From: JAPPFW01 sp965200835
Lineage (GTDB): Bacteria; Actinomycetota; Acidimicrobiia; Spongiisociales; Spongiisociaceae
Assembly (NCBI GenBank): GCA_965200835.1
Contig: OZ241390.1
Location: forward strand, 2,108,001-2,172,000
Reading direction: 5' to 3'
DNA length: 64,000 nucleotides
The translations under genes were made by a program, and so were the position numbers. Positions within the stretch are counted from its first letter, which is position 1. The number at the start of each line of letters is the position of its first letter. This document shows positions 9,077-17,913 of this stretch, piece by piece. Below the pieces are notes generated by a model. It saw only the letters and a program-made list of their open reading frames with translations, was not told the origin of the DNA and searched no databases.

Positions 9077-11716
9077 ATGGCCAAGGTGACATCCACCCGT
9101 GGGACCACGGGGCGGAGGCGGGTGTCTCAGGTACATGCTAGAAAGTCGACGGCCACCCATCCCCGGACGGGTGCGGCGGGGCCGCGCAGAACCAGGGCCG
9201 ATCCCCGGCATTCCGGTCGCAAGTCCGGCCCTCAGGGTCGGGCCGCGCGTCCCCGCACTACCGCCTCGGGCGGGCCATCATCCCGCGCCGGCCCAGCGCC
9301 GGCACCTGTCACAGGGCCGCGCCGGGAGGCGAATTCAACCGACCAGGGACTGCTGCGGTCGTGGGTATCGTCCCTCTACGAGCGGGTCCGTTTCGGGATC
9401 GGTCACCAGAACCACGAGGTCACCGGGCTGCTGATGGTACTGGCCGGGGTGCTGATCATCCTGGCCTTCTTCGGAGCGGCCGGCCGGCTGGGCGAGTGGG
9501 TGATGGGGGCCCTGCAGGTCCTGGTTGGGGCCTGGGCTTACCTCACGCCGGCGGTCTTGATCGGGCTCGGCGTCCTGCTGGTGATAGGTCGCCGGCAGCT
9601 GGGGTTCCGTCGGCTGATGGTGGGCACCTTCCTAGGCTTCACAGGTAGCCTGGCCCTGTTCCATCTGCTGCTGGGAGCCTCGCCGCTGGTGAGCACCAGC
9701 CTCGATGAGTTGAAACGCGCCGGTGGTTGGACCGGGTCACTGATCGCGTATCCGCTCGAGCGATTGCTGGGCTTCGCCGGTTCGTTCGTGGTGATTTCGG
9801 TATTCCTCTCATCCGGCGTAATGCTGGTCGTGCAAGCTTCGATCCGGGATGTGGCGGTGGCGGGTGGTCGATCGGTTGCGTATGCCGCCCGCGGGGTCTG
9901 GGCAGGCACCAGGCGGCGTCCTGCCGGCCGGGCCACGCCGGATCAAGCGCCCAGGGCTCCCAAGCGGCCCAATGCCTCTTCGGGTTCCGGCGGCAAGCAA
10001 CCCCAACGCCCTCCCCGCACTCAGGCTCCCAAGCGCCCCAGTGCTCCTTCGGGTTCCGGCGGCAAGCAACCCCAACGCCCTCCCCGCACTCAGGCTCCCA
10101 AGCGCCGTAAGGCCCGCCCGAAAGTGGCCGGCAAGGAACCGCAACCTCCTTCCCCACCCCCCGCAGGCAGCAACTTGGGGAGGGCCCCGGAACCCTCCGC
10201 CCAGGTGAGCGACGAAAAGCCCTCCCAACCGCCGACTCCACCACCGCCTCCCCGCCCTGCGGACGATGGCGCGTACCAGCTTCCCCCCATCGAGCTGCTG
10301 GAGACCGGCCCCAAGGAAGGGCAGAGCCGTCGTATGCTGGAAGAGACCGCTCGTCAGCTCGAGGACGCCCTCCGCAACCACGATGTGGACGCCGAACTGA
10401 CCAATATCGTTCCCGGTCCCACCATCACCAGGTACGAAATCGAGTTGGCGCCCGGAGTGAAAGTTTCCAAGGTCACCCGCCTGTCCAGCGATATCGCCTA
10501 TGCCCTGGCCACTCCGGATGTGCGTCTCATCGCCCCCATTCCGGGACGCTCCGCGATCGGGGTGGAGGTCCCCAACCGTGTGCGGCGCCTGGTGACCCTG
10601 GGGGACGTACTCGCCTCGAACCAGGCTTCCCGGATGGAACATCCGCTGGTTGTCGGCCTGGGCGCGGACATCTCTGGCCAGCCCGTGCTGCTCAACCTGG
10701 CCCAGTTGCCTCATGTGCTCATCGCCGGGGCGACCGGGGCGGGCAAGTCCTCCTGTATCAACTCGATCGTCACCTCGTTGTTGGCACGCACCGAGCCGGA
10801 GAACGTCCGTCTGATCATGGTGGACCCGAAGCGGGTGGAGCTCGGTCAGTACAACGGCGTCCCCCATCTGCTCACCCGGGTCATCACCAAGCCCAAGAAG
10901 GCCCTCGACGCCTTGCAATGGGCCGTGGCCGAGATGGACCGCCGCTACGACCTGCTCGCCGACGCAGGGGTGCGCGACATAGAGGGTTACCGGCAGAAGT
11001 TCGACGCCGGGAAGCTCGATGGCGAGGCATTCGACCGCTTCCCCTATCTGGTGGTGCTGATCGACGAGCTGAACGATCTGATGATGGTGGCCGGTCGCGA
11101 CGTGGAGAGCGCCATCGTGAGGATCGCCCAGATGGCGCGGGCGGTCGGAATCCACCTGGTCATCGCCACCCAGCGCCCGTCGGTCAATGTGATCACCGGT
11201 GTGATCAAGGCCAACGTGCCCAGCCGGCTGGCCTTCTCGGTGGCCTCCCAGACCGATTCACGGGTCATCATCGACACGGTCGGGGCCGACAAGCTGATCG
11301 GAATGGGCGACATGCTGGTGGTGACCGCACGCGAGCCCCGGGCTAGGAGAGTGCAGGGTGCTTGGGTCAGTGAGGAAGAAGTGTCGGCGGTGGTCGACTG
11401 GGTGAAGGCCCAGAAGGGGGAGGACTATCGCCCGATCGCTGAGGAAGCGGCCACCGAACGCCGGGCCGCCGCCGACGAAGCCGCCGGAGGAGAGGACGCC
11501 GAGTTGGTCCAGCGGGCGACCCAACTGGTGGTCCGCTCCCAGCTAGGCTCCACCTCGATGCTCCAGCGCAAGCTGCGTATCGGCTTCGCTCGGGCCGGCC
11601 GGATCATGGACACCCTCGAACAGCAAGGAATCGTCGGTCCTTCCGAGGGCTCGAAGGCTCGCGAAGTCCTCGTGACCGTGGAAGAGCTGGAAAGTTCCGC
11701 CAGTCTGCCTGCCTGA
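9077..11716 (+). CDS. ftsK: DNA translocase FtsK/SpoIIIE
   Basis: Septal DNA pump for chromosome segregation, 879 residues. A basic N-terminus of about 100 residues precedes four membrane segments (about residues 115-250: LMVLAGVLIILAFFGAAGRL and following), a Pro/Lys/Gln-rich linker (about 280-400) with a perfect internal duplication, then the alpha/beta motor (LAPGVKVSKVTRLSSDIAYAL; Walker A GATGAGKSS near residue 550; Walker B LVVLIDELNDLMM) and a C-terminal gamma winged helix (GSTSMLQRKLRIGFARAGRIMDTLE) that reads KOPS-like sites. Start ATG 9077. The motor has the expected RPSVNVITGVIKANVPSR segment. It follows rnj with a 63-bp gap. Confidence 0.95.
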   Translation: MAKVTSTRGTTGRRRVSQVHARKSTATHPRTGAAGPRRTRADPRHSGRKSGPQGRAARPRTTASGGPSSRAGPAPAPVTGPRREANSTDQGLLRSWVSSLYERVRFGIGHQNHEVTGLLMVLAGVLIILAFFGAAGRLGEWVMGALQVLVGAWAYLTPAVLIGLGVLLVIGRRQLGFRRLMVGTFLGFTGSLALFHLLLGASPLVSTSLDELKRAGGWTGSLIAYPLERLLGFAGSFVVISVFLSSGVMLVVQASIRDVAVAGGRSVAYAARGVWAGTRRRPAGRATPDQAPRAPKRPNASSGSGGKQPQRPPRTQAPKRPSAPSGSGGKQPQRPPRTQAPKRRKARPKVAGKEPQPPSPPPAGSNLGRAPEPSAQVSDEKPSQPPTPPPPPRPADDGAYQLPPIELLETGPKEGQSRRMLEETARQLEDALRNHDVDAELTNIVPGPTITRYEIELAPGVKVSKVTRLSSDIAYALATPDVRLIAPIPGRSAIGVEVPNRVRRLVTLGDVLASNQASRMEHPLVVGLGADISGQPVLLNLAQLPHVLIAGATGAGKSSCINSIVTSLLARTEPENVRLIMVDPKRVELGQYNGVPHLLTRVITKPKKALDALQWAVAEMDRRYDLLADAGVRDIEGYRQKFDAGKLDGEAFDRFPYLVVLIDELNDLMMVAGRDVESAIVRIAQMARAVGIHLVIATQRPSVNVITGVIKANVPSRLAFSVASQTDSRVIIDTVGADKLIGMGDMLVVTAREPRARRVQGAWVSEEEVSAVVDWVKAQKGEDYRPIAEEAATERRAAADEAAGGEDAELVQRATQLVVRSQLGSTSMLQRKLRIGFARAGRIMDTLEQQGIVGPSEGSKAREVLVTVEELESSASLPA
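9956..10106 (+). repeat. 69-bp tandem duplication in the ftsK linker
   Basis: Two adjacent 69-bp units (9956-10024 and 10025-10093) are nearly identical and a third begins (about 13 bp) before diverging. Each encodes 23 residues of the form APKRP-A-SGSGGKQPQRPPRTQ. The length is a multiple of three, so the frame is preserved. It lies in the flexible linker between membrane and motor parts, where length variation is tolerated. Confidence 0.93.
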
Positions 11717-11755
11717 CCACCCGGGCATCCGACACCGTACTATTGGGGGAAGGCA

Positions 11756-12952
11756 ATGGCATACGTATTCCAGTTACCGGATATAGGTGAGGGTCTCACG
11801 GAAGCAGACATCGTCCGGTGGCACGTGTCCGTGGGCGACCGGATCGAGACGGATCAGCTGCTGGTGGAGGTCGAGACCGCCAAGGCGGTGGTCGAGATAC
11901 CCTCGCCTGCCTCGGGCATCCTGCTCCACCAGGGAGGTAGCCAGGGCGCCACCCTGAAGGTGGGGTCCACGCTGGCCGTGATCGGCGAGCCGACCGAATC
12001 CTGGCGGGAGGACGGCGGGGGCATGGGTGCTTCGACAGCCGAGCAGGCTACCGACTCTCTCTCGCCGAGGACTACCGGTGGGACCAGGGGTAGCCGGCGG
12101 CGGGGTAATCGTCCGCAGGCGTTACCGGTGGTCCGGAAGCTGGCGCGCGAACATGGCATCGATATCACCTCGGTCATAGGCACCGGGTCGGGCGGGAGGA
12201 TTACGAGAGACGACGTCCTGGCAGCCGCATCCCGATCCCGTTCCGAACCGGGGACGCGAGGGGAGACGGGACCGGACGAAAGGGTACGACTCTCCATGCT
12301 GCGGCGCACCATCGCCGAGCACATGAGTACCTCATGGCGGGAAATCCCCCACGTGACCATCTTCCACGACGTGGATGCCACCCGGTTGCTGGCTGCCCGT
12401 AGAGCGCTGGCTGCCCGCCATGACCAGACCATCCCGATGGAGGCGCTGGTGGTCAAGGCCCTAGTGCCGGTCTTGCGGAAATACCGTGAGTTCAACGCCA
12501 CCCTGGACGGTGACGAGCTGGTGTTGCGTGCTGCCCTCCACATCGGTATCGCGGTCGACACCGCCGACGGTCTGCTGGTACCCGTGATCCGCAACGTCGG
12601 GAAGATCGGGCTGCTGGACCTGGCCACCGCGGTGTCCGATGTGGGTGTCAGGGGGAAAGCCCGGACCCTGGCTGCCGCCGAGCTGAGCGGAGCTACCTTC
12701 ACGGTCTCCAACTTCGGAGCTCTCGGAGGAGGTCGAGGAACCCCGATCATCCCGTCCGGTACCACTGCCATCCTGGCGACCGGCAGGGCCCAGGATGCGC
12801 CGGTGGCGCGCAACGGGCTGGTGTCGGTGGCGCCGATGATGCCGCTGTCGCTGGCTTTCGATCATCGGGTGATCGACGGTGGTCTCGGCCAGCGTTTCGC
12901 CAGGATGCTGGTGGAGAATCTGGAGGAGCCGGCCCTGTTTCTCGCTGACTGA
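11756..12952 (+). CDS. Dihydrolipoamide acyltransferase (E2) of a 2-oxoacid dehydrogenase complex
   Basis: Catalytic core subunit that moves an acyl group from lipoyl-lysine to CoA. Three domains are visible in 398 residues: one lipoyl domain (LPDIGEGLTEADIVRW; lipoylated Lys43 in ETAKAVVEIPSP), a peripheral-subunit-binding domain (LPVVRKLAREHGIDITSVIGTGSGGRITRDDV, about 121-155) and the catalytic domain ending with LAFDHRVIDGG carrying the active-site His. Start ATG 11756 follows GGGGGAAGG. No E1 or E3 gene is adjacent, so pyruvate, branched-chain and 2-oxoglutarate specificity cannot be separated; the single lipoyl domain and SVxDxxxR-less context lean toward a pyruvate or branched-chain type. 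Confidence 0.9.
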   Translation: MAYVFQLPDIGEGLTEADIVRWHVSVGDRIETDQLLVEVETAKAVVEIPSPASGILLHQGGSQGATLKVGSTLAVIGEPTESWREDGGGMGASTAEQATDSLSPRTTGGTRGSRRRGNRPQALPVVRKLAREHGIDITSVIGTGSGGRITRDDVLAAASRSRSEPGTRGETGPDERVRLSMLRRTIAEHMSTSWREIPHVTIFHDVDATRLLAARRALAARHDQTIPMEALVVKALVPVLRKYREFNATLDGDELVLRAALHIGIAVDTADGLLVPVIRNVGKIGLLDLATAVSDVGVRGKARTLAAAELSGATFTVSNFGALGGGRGTPIIPSGTTAILATGRAQDAPVARNGLVSVAPMMPLSLAFDHRVIDGGLGQRFARMLVENLEEPALFLAD

Positions 12953-12967
12953 CCGGCTGGGAGGTGC

Positions 12968-13468
12968 TCAGTCCTCCCACTTCTTCTCGTAGGCTACGGA
13001 GCCCCGCCTGCGGTCGTCCGGTATGTCGAAATAGCTGCGCAGCAGTTCCTTGGAGTTCTCGGCCAGGACGAAACCCGATCTCTCCAGCACGCCCCGGGCT
13101 TTGTGATTAGCGGCATAGGTTCCCACCACCAGGCGCACCGGCTTCGGGAGATACTCCTGGATGTGGTCGAGTAGCTGCGAAGCGATGCCCTGGCGTTGAT
13201 GCCGGGGGAGGACATAGGCGTGGCGCAGCAGCACCACCTCGTCGATTGGCTCGCTCCCCATGACCGCGACTAGGTCATCCCCGGCAAAGGCTCCCCACCA
13301 GGTCATCCGCTGCGCCTCGGCTTCCCAGCCAGGGCCGTCCATTTCGGGGGTATGTAGCTCATCGGGCGGGAGGAACTCCCGGTACCACTCGGCCACCATG
13401 TTAATCACCTCGAGCGCCGGTTCCCGATCCTGGACGGTCAGTTTCCGGATGACGGGAGGTGTCTTCAT
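12968..13468 (-). CDS. GNAT-family N-acetyltransferase
   Basis: An acetyl-CoA-dependent acyltransferase of about 166 residues; substrate unknown. The acetyl-CoA-binding pattern is clear: HAYVLPRHQRQGIASQLLDHI (Q/R-x-x-G-x-G/A loop) followed by VVGTYAANHKARGVLERSGFV. The ATG at 13468 gives an N-terminus that enters the GNAT fold at once (PPVIRKLTVQDREPALEVIN); a GTG at 13498 would add 10 residues, and neither has a good ribosome-binding site. It is convergent with the E2 gene, with only 15 bp between stops. Confidence 0.8.
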   Translation of the reverse strand: MKTPPVIRKLTVQDREPALEVINMVAEWYREFLPPDELHTPEMDGPGWEAEAQRMTWWGAFAGDDLVAVMGSEPIDEVVLLRHAYVLPRHQRQGIASQLLDHIQEYLPKPVRLVVGTYAANHKARGVLERSGFVLAENSKELLRSYFDIPDDRRRGSVAYEKKWED

Positions 13469-13646
13469 GGGCGCGGTACCTGACTCGGCTACGGGCACCC
13501 AGATTACCGAGCCATAGCAGCCGATGGCGTGGCCGGATCCCTAGGCGCGCTCGGCATCCCGGGCGTCCTCGCCGGGATGCTTCATTACCGGGCCTGATAC
13601 CACTACCATATGTTGTTGGCGGGTATCTGGAGAGAGGAAGCTCGGA

Positions 13647-14705
13647 GTGGCTCGAATCGTGCACATTGTCGGAACGGGAACCATCGGTGAGCCTCTGATC
13701 GGGCTGATGGCCGACAACCGGGAGGCCTTCGGGATCGATGAGGTGACCTTCCACAAGCGAACCCCTCTACTACGTGAACGGGCCAAGGTGAACGACCTGG
13801 TAAGGCGGGGGGCTCGGCTCTCGGTGGACGACGATCGTTGGAGTGGATTCGAAGAGCTGGGACACGCTCCCAAGCTGGAAGCGTGGGAGGCTATCGAGCG
13901 AGCTTCGGTAGTGGTGGACTGCACCCCGGCCGGGAATGACAACAAGCAGAAGTACTACCGGCATGCTTCCCGTGTCAGTGGCTTCCTGGCTCAAGGATCC
14001 GAGTTCGGGTTTGGTAAGATGTTCGCCAGGGGGATAAACGAACAGGCGCTGGTACCGGGCGAGGACCGCTTCCTCCACATCGTTTCGTGCAACACCCATA
14101 ACATCGCGGTGCTTCTCAAGACTCTGGGGTTCGATACCGATGGAACGAACCACATCGCGGAGGGAACCTTCCTGTGCATCAGGAGGGCCAACGATATAAG
14201 CCAGGATGCTCGCTTCCTCCCAGCGCCCGAAGTCGGTGTTCACTCCAAGGGTAGTTTTGGAACTCACCATGCCAAGGATGCCCATCATCTCTTCCAGACT
14301 ATGGGGTATGAACTCGACCTGTTCTCATCCGCACTGAAGGTGAACAGCCAGTACATGCACGCCCTCCATTTCGAGATCGCGCTGGACCGAGAAATAACTG
14401 TAGAGGAGGCCCAGGAGAGACTGGAGGCCAATCCCAGGGTGGCGATAACCTATAAGCGGTCCGCCAACCAGATCTTCTCTTTCGGTCGTGACCATGGTTA
14501 CTACGGACGTATTCTGAGCCAGACGGTGGTTCCCGTAGAGACCTTGGCGGTGCGGGGCGGCAATCGGATCGTCGGTTTCTGCTTCACACCCCAGGACGGA
14601 AACCCGATGCTCTCCACTGTGGCGGCTACTCTCTGGTACATGTATCCCGGCGGCTTCGAGGAACGGATGGAAGTGCTAAGACGCTACATCTTTCCCGAGA
14701 TCTGA
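13647..14705 (+). CDS. Type II (archaeal-like) GAPDH-family NAD(P) oxidoreductase
   Basis: 352 residues. An N-terminal Rossmann motif (HIVGTGTIGEPLIGLM, residues 5-22) is followed by VVVDCTPAGNDNKQKYY, and by a candidate catalytic Cys148 in IVSCNTHNIAVL, matching the arrangement of class II glyceraldehyde-3-phosphate dehydrogenases of archaea (CNTTG). The segment MHALHFEIALDREITVEEAQERLEANPRVAI also parallels the class II enzyme (MHxHSVMVE...VTxEDVxxxxEnTPRI). Start GTG 13647 follows GAGAGAGGAAG. It stands alone, between a GNAT gene and a surface protein, so whether it oxidises glyceraldehyde 3-phosphate or another aldehyde is open. Confidence 0.7.
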   Translation: MARIVHIVGTGTIGEPLIGLMADNREAFGIDEVTFHKRTPLLRERAKVNDLVRRGARLSVDDDRWSGFEELGHAPKLEAWEAIERASVVVDCTPAGNDNKQKYYRHASRVSGFLAQGSEFGFGKMFARGINEQALVPGEDRFLHIVSCNTHNIAVLLKTLGFDTDGTNHIAEGTFLCIRRANDISQDARFLPAPEVGVHSKGSFGTHHAKDAHHLFQTMGYELDLFSSALKVNSQYMHALHFEIALDREITVEEAQERLEANPRVAITYKRSANQIFSFGRDHGYYGRILSQTVVPVETLAVRGGNRIVGFCFTPQDGNPMLSTVAATLWYMYPGGFEERMEVLRRYIFPEI

Positions 14706-14737
14706 ACCCAGACTTCCGGTTTCAGATCAGATAAGTA

Positions 14738-16477
14738 ATGGCCTTCGCGTTCCTCGCCAGCAGCAGAAAGGACTGCGCCAGCCACCTGATGCCGGAGCTA
14801 TCCGGGGCCGATAGCCATACCTCACCTCCGGCGACCGTGGGCCACCGGAACCGGGTTATTCACTACCTCCGTAACCTGTCCCTGGTGGTGATTGCTCTGT
14901 GTGTGACCATGCCTAGTCTCCTACAGCCTGGTACGGCGTCGGCTTACCATCGAGGGAGCGTGTTTTCCGACGTCGGTCCCGAAACGTTACATGGCTCGGC
15001 GGTGGAGATTCTGGAGGAGATGAGGATCCTCGAGGACACTGGCTGTGACACCGATCGTTTTTGTTCTTCCCAGCCGGTACGACGGTGGGTGATAGCCGTA
15101 TGGCTGGTGCGGGCAATCGATGGAGAGGATCCGGAGGTAACCGAGCAATCCAGTCCGTTTACGGATGTTATGGAGTTCTGGTGGCTTCCTCATGTGAACC
15201 GGCTGGCCGAGCTGGGTATCAGTGATGGATGCTCATCCGAGCCCCTTCGATACTGCCCCTTCGGTTTCGTCACTCGGGGGCAGATGGCGACTTTCCTGAT
15301 CCGGGCTTTCAGTCTGGAGTCGACCGTCTCCAGAACTGTCTCGAGTATCACCAGCAACGTCCATGCCAGGAGCATTGCGGTGCTGGAAGATCTCTATGTA
15401 ACCGAGGGCTGTAGGGTGGAGCCGCTCGATTACTGCACGGATGTGCCAGTAGCCCGGGGACCGATGGCTACGTTTCTTGCCAGGGCAATGAATCTGGTTC
15501 CGTCGGCGGAGTTCGCCGATGAAATCCGGGGCTTGCCCATCCGCCATCTGGTGTCGAGTTATACGACCTATCACCTATGTTGTGGAAATCGGGTCAACAA
15601 TATCCAGCTGTTCGCTGACAAGGTCAGTGGAGCTATTGTTCCTCCGGACTCGACCTTCAGCCTCAACGGTCATGTCGGGAAGCGCACTTGGGCGGCCGGG
15701 TTCCTACCGGCCGGGACCCTGATCGAGGGAGAGCTGGTCAACACAGTTGGTGGCGGAGTAAGTCAGTTCGCTACCACGTTCTACAACGCTGTGTACTGGG
15801 GTGGTTACGAAGATATAACTCATAAGGCCCACAGCATTTATTTCCGCCGCTATCCGGAGGGGATAGAGGCTACGATCAACTGGCCCGATGTCGATCTGGT
15901 CTTCCGCAACGACACTGCAGCCCATGTGCTCATCACCACCGACTACACCCCCACCTCCATCACCGTCAATTTCTACGGTGACAACGATGGACGGATCCTC
16001 ATCGGGGATTGGGAGGACGGTTCCGGTCGCCTCGATGTCGTCACCGAGGGGGGGCCGGCGGCCCGGCACGTGACGTCCGAGGTGTCGCCACGTTTCGATT
16101 GGACGGGTCCACGGAGAACCCTCGTCCGCGGGAATCCTGACTTGGGGTTCGACGAGCAGGTCAGGGTGCAATCACCTCTGTCGGGATGGTCGGTGGATGT
16201 GACTCGTACCATCGAGCAGGAGGGCCGCACGACCGTGCAGGAGTGGCTTGCCGAATACACACCGCGGCGCGAGATCGTGGAAGTCCATCCTTGCGTGCTG
16301 ACCGATACCTGCCCGAGACCGGAGGAGCCGACCGACGATGATGAGCAGGATGAGGATGGGTCGGAGGACGATTCTTCCGAGGATTATGACCAGGATGAGG
16401 ATGGGTCGGAGGAGGACTCTTCCGAGGATGATGACCAGGATCCGAGCGATTCCGGATCGGAGGCCTCCACCGGATGA
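14738..16477 (+). CDS. Secreted SLH-repeat / VanW-domain surface protein with acidic C-terminal tail
   Basis: 579 residues. After a cytosolic stub a membrane segment with a signal-peptide-like end (LVVIALCVTMPSLLQPGTASA) suggests export; a later ATG at 14789 is an alternative start. Residues about 70-250 hold three SLH-like repeats (FSDV...AVEILEEMRILEDTGC; FTDV...VNRLAELGISDGC; VHARSIAVLEDLYVTEGC), each with paired cysteines and a TRGQMATFLIRA-type ending. Residues about 265-405 are a VanW domain (YTTYHLCCGNRVNNIQLFAD, PPDSTFSLNGHVGKRTWAAGF, VGGGVSQFATTFYNAVYWGG). The last 55 residues are Asp/Glu/Ser repeats. VanW proteins are found with vancomycin-resistance loci, but their role is unclear; a cell-wall-associated role is likely. 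Confidence 0.82.
   Translation: MAFAFLASSRKDCASHLMPELSGADSHTSPPATVGHRNRVIHYLRNLSLVVIALCVTMPSLLQPGTASAYHRGSVFSDVGPETLHGSAVEILEEMRILEDTGCDTDRFCSSQPVRRWVIAVWLVRAIDGEDPEVTEQSSPFTDVMEFWWLPHVNRLAELGISDGCSSEPLRYCPFGFVTRGQMATFLIRAFSLESTVSRTVSSITSNVHARSIAVLEDLYVTEGCRVEPLDYCTDVPVARGPMATFLARAMNLVPSAEFADEIRGLPIRHLVSSYTTYHLCCGNRVNNIQLFADKVSGAIVPPDSTFSLNGHVGKRTWAAGFLPAGTLIEGELVNTVGGGVSQFATTFYNAVYWGGYEDITHKAHSIYFRRYPEGIEATINWPDVDLVFRNDTAAHVLITTDYTPTSITVNFYGDNDGRILIGDWEDGSGRLDVVTEGGPAARHVTSEVSPRFDWTGPRRTLVRGNPDLGFDEQVRVQSPLSGWSVDVTRTIEQEGRTTVQEWLAEYTPRREIVEVHPCVLTDTCPRPEEPTDDDEQDEDGSEDDSSEDYDQDEDGSEEDSSEDDDQDPSDSGSEASTG
16346..16440 (+). repeat. 45-bp tandem repeat coding an acidic tail
   Basis: Units begin at 16346, 16391 and (partial) 16436, exactly 45 bp apart. 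Each encodes QDEDGSE(D/E)DSSED(Y/D)D. The frame is preserved, so it lengthens the negatively charged C-terminus of the VanW/SLH protein. Confidence 0.9.
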
Positions 16478-16542
16478 TCCTGGAACACGGGAACAGTCCG
16501 GCAACTTCCTAGCCCTCAGCATGCCCTCCTAGACTTCCCACC

Positions 16543-17913
16543 ATGGCACCGAGCCCCGGTCCCACATTTCACCTCACCACCCTGGGATGCTCCAAGAACC
16601 AGGTCGACTCGGAGAAGGTGACCGCCATGCTCGCCGAGGCGGGCTATCGGCAGGCATCGTCGTCCGGGGCGGCCGATGTGGTGATGGTCAACACCTGTGC
16701 CTTCATAGAAGCCGCTCGGCAGGAGTCGATCGACACCATCCTGGCCATGGATCGTTCCCGAGGAGTGGACTCCGATCTGGTGGTGATCGGCTGCCTGGCC
16801 CAACGCTACGGCGCCGAGCTGGGCGAAGCTCTGGAGGAGATCGATGCGGTGGTGGGTCTCGACCGTTACGGCGAGTTGGTGCCCATGCTCGACTCCATGA
16901 CCGGCTGGACACCCGTACGGATAGGACCAAGACGCCCGGCGCTGGATCTGCTCGACATGGTGAGCAGGCCCCTCCCGAGCCTGCCTTATGCATATGTAAA
17001 GGTGGCCGAGGGCTGTGACAAGACGTGCGCGTTCTGTGCCATCCCCTGATAAGAGGCCCGCAGCGTTCCCGGCGGCCGACCGACATCCGCGAGGAGATCG
17101 TCCGGTTGTGCGAAGCCGGAGTCTCCGAGGTAGTGCTGGTGGCTCAGGACCTGGCCGCCTACGGCCGCGACATCGGGGTCCGTTCGGACAACAACATCGT
17201 CGACCTGCTGCGTTTCCTGACGGATGTGGAGGCTCTCGTGCGGATGCGCCTCCTCTACCTGTACCCCACCGAGATCCGGCCGGCCCTGATCGAGGAGATG
17301 GCATCCAATCCCACGCTGGCTCCCTACTTCGACCTCAGCTTGCAGCATGCCTCCCGGCGGCTGCTCCGCTCCATGCGGCGTCCCGGTAGTACCGATAGCC
17401 ATCTGCGTCTCATCGGGCGCATTCGCGGACGCAGAACCTCAGGCTGCGCTCCGATCCTCCTTCGTAGTGGGTTATCCCGGCGAGATGGAGGATGATGTGG
17501 AGGAACTACTCGACTTCCTGGCAGCGGCGGAGCTCGACTGGGCAGGTTTCTTTCCCTACTCGCCCGAGGAAGGGACCCGAGCGATCGAGTTGCCGGGGAG
17601 GATAGATCCGGCCGAAGTAGCCGGGCGGGTTCGTGAGCTGACCAGGGTTCAAGATCGGATCACCGCCCGCCGTAACGCCGAGCAGGTGGGTAGGACCCAT
17701 GCGGTGCTGATCGACCAGGTGGAGGAAGATACTCCGGTCGGTAGGTCGTACCGGGAGGCCCCCGATATAGACGGGCTGATCTGCCTGGACGCCGGATCGC
17801 CCGGCGAGTGGGTGGAAGCCACGATCGTCGGCAGTTACGAGACGGATCTGGTGGCGGAGGTACGAACTGCCGACCGGGCAGCTGGCCCCGTGGTGGTGGG
17901 GAAGCCCTGGTGA
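16543..17913 (+). pseudogene. rimO: Ribosomal protein S12 methylthiotransferase RimO, disrupted by two frameshifts
   Basis: Radical-SAM enzyme that methylthiolates Asp of ribosomal protein S12. The first frame carries the N-terminal UPF0004 domain (LTTLGCSKNQVDSEK, VVMVNTCAFIEAARQESI) and the radical-SAM cluster GCDKTCAFC (Cys158, Cys162, Cys165), then stops at 17047-17049. The next frame continues the family sequence (IRGPQRSRRPTDIREEI...LQHASRRLLRSMRRPG) until about 17420, and the original frame resumes with LRSSFVVGYPGEMEDDVEEL and the TRAM tail. The first shift fits loss of one C in the CCCC run at 17042-17045; the second fits loss of CG from a CGCGCG run near 17424. The two shifts restore the original frame overall. 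Sequencing error and pseudogene are both possible. The stop overlaps cinA by 4 bp. Confidence 0.88.

Noticed and set aside
13499..13646. Promoter for the divergent GNAT and GAPDH-like genes
   Set aside because: No convincing -35/-10 pair on either strand could be fixed by eye.
17040..17430. Programmed frameshifting in rimO
   Set aside because: There is no known rimO recoding, two opposite shifts would be needed, and both sites fit simple indels in short repeats.
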